Below are positions 25,205 to 37,300 of a DNA stretch of 64,000 bases, piece after piece; position 1 is the first letter of the stretch, and the number at the start of each line of letters is the position of its first letter. The DNA lies in NCBI GenBank assembly GCA_013397115.1, contig VWZW01005520.1, forward strand, positions 558,001 to 622,000, given 5' to 3'. A program made the translations under genes and the position numbers. The notes under the pieces were generated by a model. It saw nothing but the letters and a program-made list of their open reading frames with translations. It ran no database searches and was not told where the DNA came from. This DNA is from Edolisoma coerulescens. Lineage: Eukaryota; Chordata; Aves; Passeriformes; Campephagidae.

Positions 25205-28200
25205 GTAGGTGCCTTTAGCTCTACTCTGTATATGTGCTCTGCTATATTTTCTGTGTAAGTAATGAAGTTCTACTTTATTTGTTTTATTGCTCATGAGTTT
25301 GCTTGTTGTTACTCACATGGGCTTTACTAAATCCAATGTGCAAGTGCAATGATTAGATGCAGGGTTCAAGATAATGAGTTTTTCAGGAGCCTCCTAGGAA
25401 ATCTCTGGTAGTGTGCTATCAGTTCAATGTGGACCTTGGGCTGAGTTAAGTACAGATATGTGTTTGTTCTTTGTTCTTCATAATAGAAGTGCTGTGATAA
25501 TATGAAGTAATGGACATTAATATCTAGAAACTTTTAGTGCTACCTTTTCTCTGTGTGGCTAAGGTGCCTAGTGATTATATTCTAGTTTTCTTAGGAGTTC
25601 TTTGTGAATTTTCAAATCAAGCTTTAGTCCTTGCTTTTTCAACCATGCCCTTTCTCTAGAGAAAACTTCCTATTAATACAGTATTGATGAATGAATCTTT
25701 TGCAAGAAGTGAACATGTATTATCTAATAGGATAAACAGTAACAGAACCTGCTATAGTGACTGTATTTTAAATTCTTAAAAACTTCAAAGGGCCAGTTGA
25801 GCACATTTCTGAGTAGGTAGTTTATAGGAGAAAATCTGATATAAAGACTATATGAGAGCTTGGATTTCAATTTATCTGAGAAAATAACTTTTAGTACTAA
25901 GCAGTGCCATGATGTTGTTGCCCTCTGGATGGAGAACCAGTAATGGGCAACATAGTAAAAGTCCTTATTTAAAAAATGGCTTTTCTATTTAAATATACTG
26001 AAAGCTTGCATTCAATAGGTTTCATGAGCAAGGCTCAGAAACCACAGCAGTCTACTTCCTGAAAGTAAGTTACTGAGGCCTCGTCCTTTCCCACCCTCTA
26101 GCAGAGTGTTTCTCAGCTAAGATCAAAGGGTGCTTGAACTGTTTGCCTCTGACCTCTGAAGAGGTACTCTAAAAGCAAAGCCTCACTGAAGTGTATCTTG
26201 CTCTTAATGCAGGTTATTGAGCATTTTGCTTTGTTTTTTGCGTGGCTCTGACCAGAAGTCACTGCTGAACTTTTGTGCTTTAGCTTCTCTCTGGATGCTC
26301 AAAGTTAGATGTTCCTAAACCCTGTGGAACACAAGACTTCAGCTGCATCAAGGAGGAATATGGAATATAAAGTTTCCAAGGAGTAAGAACTGGCACAGTG
26401 GCTCACATCTGCAGGACGACACCAGGCAAGAGCTGCACTGCGTAAGCAAATGGAAAGAACGAGCTACTGGTGGTTAAGTAACTAATTAGTGTAGGTGGCT
26501 GTACTCCACTTTTCCTGCTTGTAAACAGCCAGTGTTACCTTAATGCTGAGAAAAAAAGATGTCATGATCACATCAAAATCTTAGGCAAAATTGATACAAA
26601 GTACACAACTCTCCAGGACATTCTCCCAGGCAGTGCATGACTGTTGCTTCCAAAATTGTGCAAGTATCAGAGGTTGCTTTGTTGTCCGTAATGAACTCTT
26701 GGGATGGAGATGACAGTGACTTTTCTTCATATTTATGTACTCAAAAGTACAAAGATCAGCCACTTTCCAGTGGAGAGAATCTCCTCACGTGGAGAGCATA
26801 GAAAATAACTTTAATTCCTTCTAGGCAGTGAAGGAATAGCTGTAAAGGGGGAGGTACAGTAGAAATGAGAATGTGTACTCCTGAACTCAAGGCTGTAAAT
26901 GATATCACTGTAATCTCTTCTGATAAAAACTAAGCCTTTGACTCTGGAGCTTAGTGCATCTTATCCCTGACCATTGATCAGGGCAGACAACCTAAGTACA
27001 CTTTCAACTGTCCAGCATCTTGCACAAGAAGCTTTACAGGTGGTTTGAGACATCCTGTGCATTTTGTATCCCTGGGAGTTGAGCCCTTCAGAACTCAGGG
27101 GTTTCAAACACTCCACCTCTGCCCCCTCTGATGTTTAAAAAGGCAACCGGTGCTCAAAGTTGCTCTGCTGGTGTCAGCCCCAAATGCTCCGGTTTTGTCT
27201 TGTTCTGCACTGAGTTTTCACTAAGCTGATATAGATCAGGTATTATGTATGCACAGGGCACTTGGATTTGTGGGTTAAACTCTGGTTGTAGCTGTTCCAC
27301 AGGACAGATCTAGGCTGCAGCTGCTCTCTTACCACGGACAGAAAGGTCTATCAAGTACATATTCCTGTCCTATCTCTGGCTCTTCTGCTTTGAGGGCAGC
27401 AGGATTAAGTGGCATTTGGATGATACCAGAGGTAATAAATTAGCAGCTACTTGGATTGACAAATAGTTACAGTAGAACCTCTAGGAATATGAAACAACTG
27501 TCCTAATTCTGGGAATTGAGACAAATTTGCTGACAATCTCTTGCCAGAGCTTGAATAACACACCCAATGTGCTTTGATAAAAGTGACTAAAGCCCATTTG
27601 TGGAAACGTTGGAAAGTAAAACACTGTCACTATTCTATTAATAAAGTAAGGGAGTTGAAAATAGTTTTTCAGATATTAAAAGCATTTTGTTTTGTATTAC
27701 CTAGATCTGTGTTTTTGTGCATCTGTGATTTTTTTGAGACAACACTAACTCCTCTAGCTTTAAAGGATGTAAATGTATAGTCCTGCACATGTAGTCTCAT
27801 TCAGTGCTGTAAGTGGGCTAATGAAGACAGTTACTTAAAACACCCACCAAACCCTAGAAGCTAATGAGCATATAATACTTCCCAGACTTTAGAGAAACTT
27901 GTCAACAGGTCTTCCTTTAAATTAAAAATTCATTGAAATATAACTGAAAATCATCCTTGACTAGCTGTAGGGATGCTGGGTGGGCTACACTGGGATTAGA
28001 CTACTGCCTGATCTCTCTTTCTTTCTTTCTATGCAAGAGACTTGTGGAATCAATTCAGAACCTGAAGGCAAAAGCTTTGCTGCATTTAATGATCATTTCT
28101 TGATTAGGTGTTCTCTCTGGACTTTGAGTTCTTTGCTCCATGCAAAAAAACTCACATCCTTCAGCAGTTGATGTTCAGTCCTCCTAGATGTCTTGATACA

Positions 28201-31200
28201 GACTGCTTTGCATGTGAGTCAGTGAGAACATGAAAATACCCCAATGGAAAAATTTTCAGTGACTTGTCTACTCCTGCACGGAGCGTTTGGGGTTACTGGG
28301 TTCTCTGATCCTTATCACAAGAAGGTCAGACAAGTGTCTTCAGTAAATTTTTTGTCAAGTAAGTCCTTGTAACAGACAGTAGCTATTTGTGACAACTGCT
28401 CTGATCTGTCTGACTAGGCTGTGTTAATGCTAAGCCACCTAAATAAGTTATAGAAGATGACTTGGTGCTATAGATATGATAGTTTTGTTTCTTACCTCTA
28501 GCATAATACTCTAAAAACAACCTATCATTCATGGTTTCCAGGAAATTGTCTTAAAATTACCATTAAAATGAGTAGATGAGAGCACGCTTCAGGCAATAAA
28601 ACTGGTGCAGCTGTACAGGCCTGGTTTCTCTGGTTAGCTGCTCTATTCTCTCACTGCTGATTGAAAAATTTCATGTCCAGGGAAGAGTCATGTGAAATGC
28701 ACTGAGTAAAAATTCCTTCTGGCCATCTGGGGATGCGAAAAGACTGTAAAAGTGCCCAGATTGATTGCTACTAATCAGTATTAAGGGGAGTTGTATCGGT
28801 TTGGCACAGCCTGGTTTTAGGTAGCGGGGGGCCACAAAGATGGCTCCTGTGAGGAAGCTGCTGGGAGCTTCCCCCCATGTCGGGCAGAGCTGATGGCTCT
28901 GAAAGATGGACATGCTGCTGGCCAAACCTGGGCCAATGAGAGAGATTGGCCCAACCTCTGTGCTAACACCTTTAAGAAGCACATCACCACACAGTCACAA
29001 ACCACTGTACCCTAGTCCGAGAAGAGGAGGAAGCGAGAACATGTGAGGTAACCAACATGGCGACACCAAGGTCAGTGAAGAAGGAGGGGGAGGAGGTGCT
29101 CCAGGTGCCAGAGCCGAGATGCCTCTGCAGGCTGTGGTGAGGACCACGGTGAAGAAGGTTGTCCCCCTGCAGTCCATGGGTCCATGGGGGATGCAGGGAT
29201 CCACCCGCAGGCCCTGAGGGAGGTGCCCATGCAGGAGTGGGTGGATGCCTGGAGGAGGCTGTGATCCAGTCAGTGGAAGACCCGATGGAGAGAGGGGCCC
29301 TACTTCCAGGCTGGAGCAGCCTGTCCTTGGAGGACTGCACCCCGTGGAAAGAGAGACCCCCAGCACAGTAGTTTTGGGAGGGCTGTGTGCCCGTGGGAGG
29401 GGCTCACCCTGCAGCAGGTGCGGTGTGGCTGCTGCTCCTGAGAGTGGATCCACGCTGGGGAAGTTCACGGAGAACTGTCTCCCGTGGGAGGGACCCCACA
29501 GCCTCACAGGGGAAGGACTCCTCTCCCTGAGCAGCAGAAGGAAATCTCGGTGATGAACTGGCCAAACCCCCATGCCCTGTCTCCCTGTGCTGTCAGTGGG
29601 AAGGAGGGAGAGGCTGGGGGGTGGAAGGTGTTCCAAGGGCTTATTTTACTTCACGTTATCCTCCTCTGATTCTGTTAACAATAAATTCACTTCACAACTT
29701 GAGCCTGTTTTGCCCTTGAAGTGTTTCTCCCAGTCCTCATCTCACTCATGAAGCATTAATTAATTTTTTTTCTTTTTCTCTCCTCTGCCCAGCTGTGGCA
29801 GGGGAAGGTGAGCGAGCCGCTCTCGTGAGTGCCTGGCATTGGGCCAGCGTCAAACCACGACAGGAGTTTTAACATGAGTATTCTGGCATCCCTCTAAAAA
29901 GATATGGGAATAGATGTGTCAGTCTAGAAAGCTTCCAACATACAAATGGTGCAAATGTGATTTGCTCTGTCACTTGGATTTAGTGGTGGGTTCTAAGCTA
30001 AAGGAATAAAGTTTGTACATCCAGCTCTTCATGATGGAGAATGGAGGTGACTCTACCTAGCTGCCTTAGTGCTCATGCTATAAAAAAGTGTCATGCTCAT
30101 GTTAACGAAAGAGGAAGTATAAAGCACAAACGAGATGCAGTTTAATCACTACAGAAATCTGCTTGCTAACTGCTCCATTAATGGGCCAGATATATATAGT
30201 GGCAAGAGCAGCTGATTGCCAAATTCATTTATTAATAATCTTCCATCTTCCAAATGCATCAGGACTCCAAGTATTCTTCTTGTACAGGGATTTAGTTGAT
30301 AGCTGACATATTATCTACTGACTGGGTTCCTTTGATTCTGTATGAAGAACTTTGAAAGAGTGTTGTTATTCATCTTGCAAAGTGTGAGGTGTTGTGTTCT
30401 GCATAGATATCTAGACACTAGCAAATACAAGTTGCTGAGATCTGAGTTGATTCAGACAAAAACCAGTCCTTTCTCTTGGCAATTCAATCTTAAACACATC
30501 AGAATATTTTGGAGATAAAAGTACTTGTTCCTAAGGAAGAAAGCTCAGGTCTCTTTGTCTCTTATAAGAAAGTCTGCATTCTCAGATTTTGCTTCCCTGC
30601 CCTTGACAGAAGATACCCTGGGGGATGCAAGCAGCAAAATTGCTTCTGTATTTCCCAGCTAGACTTCCATTGCACACATTGACTCCCAGGTTTCCACCTC
30701 CTAGTGGAAAGAAACTTTCAGTTTTGATTTGTGCTGTCTTCTCTGGCTGAACACACTGTCACTCTCTGAAATACTTGTCTGTCATGAACAGTAAGAGCAG
30801 CTGACAATGAAGATACTGCTTGTCCTGCAGACATACGTGTAGGTGTATCAAACATGTAATTTATCAATACCCTTACTATTTCAGCAAAACCACTTCCTAT
30901 CAAACACTTAAAATATTGAGGAATTTTCTTACTTCCATGATTCACATCATTGAACTGTCAGCATTTTTTGGTTATACTTGGGGAAATATATTTGGGAAAT
31001 TATATACTGGTTTTCTCCTGGCAGATTTTTTTACTTAACAATGGAAAGAATCTGTTCCTTGTCTGACTTCATCGGGCTTCGGCTTTTTGCGGAGGTGGAT
31101 GCAGCATAGATTAAGATTTATGGGGACAGGTGACTTGAGATCTCTTAAGAGGCTTAAAACATTGCATAAGTGTGCTTCACTATTGTACCAGGACTCTCCA

Positions 31201-31315
31201 GGGGCAAACTGCTGAAATGATTTGCAGTACTGTTTAACAAGCTACTTAAGTAACCATGGCTCATAAGTAATTAAAGCTTCTAACTCAAGTCTACTAAACC
31301 TCCTGTTTGTTTCAG
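25205..31315 (+). other. Probable ACSL5 5' intron / upstream flank, no other gene seen
   Basis: T/G-rich sequence on the + strand, as expected of a sense intron. It holds the solo LTR at 28792-29862 and little else recognisable. A small CpG-containing patch near 31068-31105 could be another non-coding exon, but no clear acceptor and donor pair supports it. Open frames here are short or belong to the LTR. Confidence 0.45.
28792..29862 (+). mobile_element. Solo LTR of an avian ERV-L-like endogenous retrovirus, intact ends and 5-bp TSD
   Basis: A 1,071-bp element that begins tgtatcggtttggc and ends ccacgaca (TG...CA). It is flanked by identical 5-bp repeats, ggagt at 28787-28791 and 29863-29867, which are target-site duplications. 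A TATA-like tttaag lies near 28971 and a poly(A) signal AATAAA at 29680-29685; both fix the sense orientation as +. The middle is GC-rich and built from degenerate repeats of a cccgtgggaggg module. No internal retroviral genes are present, so it is a solo LTR left by recombination. It lies 1.5 kb before the first ACSL5 coding exon, in the same orientation. The family assignment rests on remembered resemblance to common avian LTRs. Confidence 0.85.
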
Positions 31316-31345
31316 GTTCAACTCTGGCTCCACTGATCCAGCACA
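31316..31345 (+). other. ACSL5: ACSL5 5' UTR part of first coding exon
   Basis: A pyrimidine-rich acceptor ending in ttcag at 31315 lies 30 bases before the start codon. The first coding exon is therefore spliced to at least one upstream non-coding exon. The ATG at 31346 is the only reasonable start, because it opens directly into the family's N-terminal anchor. Confidence 0.75.
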
Positions 31346-34300
31346 ATGGTCTGGATACTTCAAGTATTGTTCTCACCGCTCCCAACACCAGCACTGATCA
31401 GTCTTATTGCATTTGGAGCTGTCGTCTTCCTGTGGGTGATAAGCAGGCCAAAACCTCTTTTACCTCCTGTTGACTTGAACAAGCAGTCAATAGGAATTGA
31501 GGTAATGCTTTCTCTGCTTGTGGGCATGGTCTGTTTTGGAGCTTAATCTGACTACTGATCCATTCTGACTCTGGGTGTCAGTGGAAACTCTCTTGTCCAA
31601 TGTGCACAGCCTTCTCTCCCAGGTGTACAACTCAAGAGTATGGTGAGGAGAAGGGGAGTCTTAAGATGCTAAGATGAGAAACAGCAGCTCCTTCCAACCA
31701 GGATTAGGTGGGCTTTTTACCCGATGACTTTGGCTGTCACTGACTTTTTCCTGTATTTTCAATGCACTGCACCAGCTTTGAAACTGATGCTAGACTTCAT
31801 GTAGTAAGGCAAGTGGAGGCACTCCATCTTAGTCAAGGCCTCTCAATAACCTGTAACTGAATGTTAATGTGGGCCATCTAGAAAACTCCTCTGCATGTGA
31901 CTGAGTAGATCAAATTTCAATGCAATGCTATTGAAATGCTTTAAAGGGGATTGCTGAGAGAATGGCTGAGGAACAAATGACATTTCATCTGTTCTGCACT
32001 GTTCCATAACCATACTCTGTTCCTAGGGAGGAGCCAGAAGAGGTGCACTCTTGACAGACAATAACCTGCTTTCTTATTACTTTGAAGATGCTAAAACACT
32101 GTATGAAGTTTTCCAGAGAGGAGTGCATATTTCTGGTAGGCTTTGCATCTGGTAGTACTTGTCTATCACAAGTAAAAAAAAAAAAAAATTTCCAAGATCC
32201 TTTTCCTTGTGTCTTGGCTGTGGTAATAATGCAGGCTAACAGAAGCTTTTCTAGTCTTCTATGGGGTGGAGAGACAAGTGACCATTTTTCTCACTGTCCC
32301 AATTTAGCATTAGTCTTATTTGGCAGACTGGGCAGGAACAAACATTGGAAGCTGAAGATGGTAGAGCTCAGTCAAGAGTCAGCAGATACAAAGCATCAGA
32401 GGAACTGGGGGGGGAAACACCTCTCCTTTGTCTTATGATGTGAGTTTTCCTGTGAAATTGCTGTCTGTTTACAACAGATACAAATTTGTGCACATCAGTT
32501 CACAAGTCCTATGCATGGAAATATGTGATGGTTTGCGAGCTATTTCAACCTCACATAGGTTGTGCAATGGAAAAATATCACCAGATCTTAGATTTACTGC
32601 TTGTAAGGATAAAGCTGAAAGTCTTACAATCTTGGTTTGGGCAGAGTGCTTAACCATGGACACTGACCTGCACTCCATGCAGTTACCTGAATGTCTGACA
32701 GAAAACATTTTCTACTTCAAGTGTTTCTATTGCAGTGTTATGCAACTTCAGTACTGAGCTTTGAAATTGCTTTTCTGAACTCTTTCATTAGGAAATGGTG
32801 ACTGTCTAGGCTACAGGAAACCCAAGCAACCTTATCAGTGGCTGACATATAAACAGGTGAGTATTGTAAATGACAGATGAATTAAATTGGGATACCGCCT
32901 TGTAACACTAATGTGGGGGAAAAACTATCTTGCAGGTTTCAGACAGAACTAAATACCTGGGATCAGGGCTTCTGCAAAAAGGATGCCAACCATCATCAAA
33001 CCAGTTTATTGGCATTTTTGCTCAGAATAGGCCAGAGGTAAGCAATAAATTGTGTATTCTTTCCTACACTATTCTGACACCTTGGGGTGAGAGGAGAGTC
33101 TGTATTTAAATAGCTTCAGGCCACATGAGGAACAATCACAACTTCTTCCTTCCCAATTCCCTTTTTACTGACTGAGCACATACCATTCCAAGCATGTAAT
33201 AAAATGATCTCTCACAACTCTGATTCTCATGGACGTGCTCCTTACATAGCCCCCCACTGCCATGTGCATGGGCTAGTCAAGCAGTATGAAGTCTGTAGGC
33301 AATTTTGTCTTGAGAGCTCCTAGTTTTCCTTAGCTGTGCTGTTTTCTCTCTTCAGTGGATCATTTCAGAGTATGCCTGCTACACCTACTCAATGGTTGCT
33401 GTTCCACTCTATGACACTCTGGGACCAGAGGCCATTATATATATTGTTAACAAAGGTAAATATTGACTTCCACTCTTTCATAAGGATTTTTCTAGGAAAC
33501 TTTGTTTTGAGAGGGCTAAGTTCAATGGAATTTGCTTGATCTGAAAAATTAGAGTAGCTTTAACCTTGCTGCTCTTATAGACAATTTCTTAGTTAAGCTG
33601 CTTTGCAGGGCTCATGGTTCAATGCCTAGAAGAATCCAGTGGGCTTCCTGTGTCTCCTAGTGTCTTGATTGCAAGATCACTTAAGGATCTGCTAGATCCT
33701 GTGGACCGTTCTGCAATCAGAGTGCTCAACTATTTGTTATTTGAGATTTTGCCATCTTGAACTCCCACACTGCCAGACTGGCATGTAAATTAAGACTAGA
33801 TTTGTGTGTCTGATTTAAAGTTGTAGGATGAAGAGAGTGGAGGAGGGAAGGGTAAAGGTATGCCTAAATCAGTTTAATCTATCTGGTTATTGCATGTTCT
33901 ACAGAAACATCTAGCAGGCCATCACGGAATATACTGGCAATGAAGTTAAATAAATCTTCAGACTTTCTTCCCCCAGTCTTAGGAGAGATATGGGGGAAAT
34001 AAATATCCACTATTGTTACAGTGATCTGGGATTCATCCCATAAATAGGATTTGCCAAGCAAAATCACTTCAACAGTTATGGTGGTGAACCTTGGAACAGG
34101 TCTTGTCTTGGGATTACATAGCTGTGATTTACCAGTCTAACTGGGAACTGGCAGGCTCAGGCAAATCCAGCTCCTCTGCTGACTTAAAGGAAAAGGCTTT
34201 TGTAACTGCATCTGCAGGGAAGCTGAAGTACTAACTCCAGAATTTTAACTACCGCTTTCAGTTGGGAGCAAATTTCTTTAGATTTAAGGAAGATGGCTAA

Positions 34301-37300
34301 ACCTAAACAATATCATGGCAATACCAAAAGTTTCAATGCCCATCTTGACTGTGAGCAAAGATATTTCTCTTCAGCTCCTCAGCATTTGCCCTCACTTTAT
34401 ATTGCCAGAATCTCAGGTTTGCCCAATCAGTTGAGTACAGTTCTTAGCACTGTAAGCCAGCCACTGAAGCCATGCGAACAAATGCAAATGGCACCAAACC
34501 AATGCTATGTTCTAAAAGTATGTGCTGCTGAGCTGTCACTGGCCTCATGGCTTCTAAATAGACTTCTGATAATTTCTTTCCTGTAGCTGACATAAGCGTG
34601 GTGATCTGTGACACATCTGCGAAGGCAGAGGTCTTGCTTAAGAACTGTGAGGAAAAAAAGACCCCCTGTCTGAAGATTATTGTTCTCATGGATCTCTTTG
34701 ATAAAGAGCTCAAGGACAGAGGAGCTAAAGTGGGAATTGAAATTCTGTCACTGCAGGAGGTTGAGGTAGGTGGCTAAAGACTTCTGGTATACTTTATCAG
34801 CTAAACATCTTGATCTTCCGTGGCAGCAATGACGCTTTACTGTAAGGATTACCCGTCTGTCACACCTGTACCTGAGATCTTGATGAGCAGTCATTTTGAA
34901 ACTTGATATCTTCAGCTAAACGGAGTTGCAGAGTTCAAACCATTGACTAAAGTTGTGTCTGTGTTGTGGACAGCCAGAATGCATTAAACTGAAGACTTGC
35001 TTGGCTTAATTCCTGATACTGTTGTGACAGGATTTATCAGGCTTCTAAGCTGGCAGTTGAGTCTAATTGGAACTGTACGTGCAAATTACTATCTGCTTAG
35101 GCATCCCAATACTAGGCTTAAGCTTGCATACATGTAAAGAGATGTGGCCTATGTCAAATAAAAGGAAACATCTCCATGCAGGTCTTCCAAATTCCTTAAG
35201 TAGTTCTGATCACTTTCCACACATTCAAATGTGTCCTTTTCACACTTGCAGCAGACAGTTTTTCACAGTTATGCATATTAGATTCAGGAAAACATATCTG
35301 TTTGAATGAGACAGAGTATCAAGAGGCAAAGTAGTAAAACAGGTGCTGCATTTGAAATACAATTACCTATTCACCTGTTGTGCACATCTGTTAAGCTGTG
35401 TTTTTTCTCTAACACAGGAGCTGGGAAGAAACAACATCAGAGAACCAGTTGTAAGTATCTCTATGAAACAGCTATAAACTTGTAAAACTAGTCTCTGGAA
35501 AGACCTCTTGCTATGCTGCTAGTAGAGGAGGCTGGCAGAATTTTTTTTGTGAACCAGAATTCCTGATTCATCCCAGTTAGGAATTGTATGTAATTACAGA
35601 TAAGCATCATAATCCTTACACTGACTTAATGTGGCTTTTTCTCTCTAGCCTCCTAAGCCTGAAGATCTTTCTGTTGTGTGTTTTACAAGTGGAACCACAG
35701 GTAAGAATTTATAGTGATTCTTCCCCACCGAAAGAGCCTCCCCATGCAGCTTCCCTGCACCAGAAAAAAAAAAAAAANNNNNNNNNNNNNNNNNNNNNNN
35801 NNNNNNNNNNNNNNNNNAACCAGTAAATTAGATCAGTGTCAAACCACTGTTGCAGTTTTACTTGGGATACTTTCACTACAAGTCAAGTGCAAAATCTTCT
35901 TAGAATTGGGGGCAAGAAAAGCCAAATTCATGTTGTCTTACCCTATGAAAAAATGCAGCCTTAATGTTCAACTGTGTATTTTGATCCACAGGGGCTAAAA
36001 AAAAAATCTTGTTTCAGCATTCCCTATGCTATTCCCAGTTGCTCTGCTGTTTCAGTAGCCATCTCCTTTATGTAATATCCATAGCTGAAAGCACTCATGA
36101 TGAGGCATATTTGTGATCTCTTAAGACAATGCTTGCTGTGACTGAGCCTAGTACTGAGATAGTTCAAACTGAGCCAGACAAGACATGGGAAATTGCCAGC
36201 AGAAGCAGTCAGAGCCACAGCTCACCTTGCTTGATCTCTCCAAAGGTAACCCTAAAGGAGCCATGCTGACACATCAGAATGTTGTTTCAAATGCTGCTGC
36301 CTTCCTTAGATGCACAGAGGTAAGCTCTCTCCAGGATATGTCCCTCAGTCATGAAACCAGCTGTAATGTGGGCACTTTCTGTAGACCATTCACTCCCAGA
36401 AATGGATGCTTTCCTAAGTGCCCCTTTTTCGATGAGACAATAGTACTGCAAGAAACTTGGTTTGACTTGAACAAGAACTTCTACATAGAAGTTATTCTAG
36501 AATGAGTCAGTCCTAAATACCAAGAGTACTAAACCACCTATTTCAAGTCTTGCCAAAACATAAAACTAATTTTGATTTAGTGTGGTTGAGTGACAGCTGC
36601 AAATCTTGAAGAGGTGATGGATGAGCCTGAGCCTGAGTTGTTTCAGTCATTGGAAGTGTCTACCTCAAAGTACTCAAATTGATCCAAACTTTATTTACTT
36701 TCTACTTAAAAGTAACTCAAGCAGGCATAGAAAATGCTAACCTACTTCTACTTCCTTTCCCTCTAGAACACAATTGAGTGTACAAGTTCAGATATTGCCA
36801 TTTCCTATCTTCCTTTGGCTCACATGTTTGAGAGAGTTGTACAGGTATGTACAGATATATATATATCTGAGCTTTTGTAAATCAAATTATAGTAAAAGAC
36901 ATGTTAGCAATCTCTGTGTCCTCAAAACCTATTCACACAATAACTTTCCTACAAGTGGGCACTGGAAATCATGCTGCTTTTCATAGACTAATAATTATGG
37001 CCAGTGAAGCTAGGAATTCTTGACTAAGGTTGGTCTGGTCGATTTTTAGGCCGTGGTATACAGCTGTGGAGCAAAAGTAGGCTTCTTCCAAGGAGACATC
37101 AGGCTGCTAACAGATGACATGAAAACCTTGAAGCCAACGCTATTTCCAGTTGTACCAAGACTGCTCAATAGAGTTTATGACAAGGTACGTGAGCAATTTT
37201 AGCTAAATTATCTTCGTGTTCATATATCCAAGCAAGTGTACAAATACAAAATAATATTTAATATGCCATAACATCACTAGTTAATTACCCCTTAGCAGGA

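Noticed and set aside
26393..26415. Sequence similar to the start of a primate Alu (ggcacagtggctcac)
   Set aside because: Only about 15 bases match, and Alu elements do not occur in birds.
28995..29636. 213-codon minus-strand open frame and several overlapping plus frames
   Set aside because: They lie wholly inside the GC-rich middle of the solo LTR, which is non-coding; this is a composition effect.
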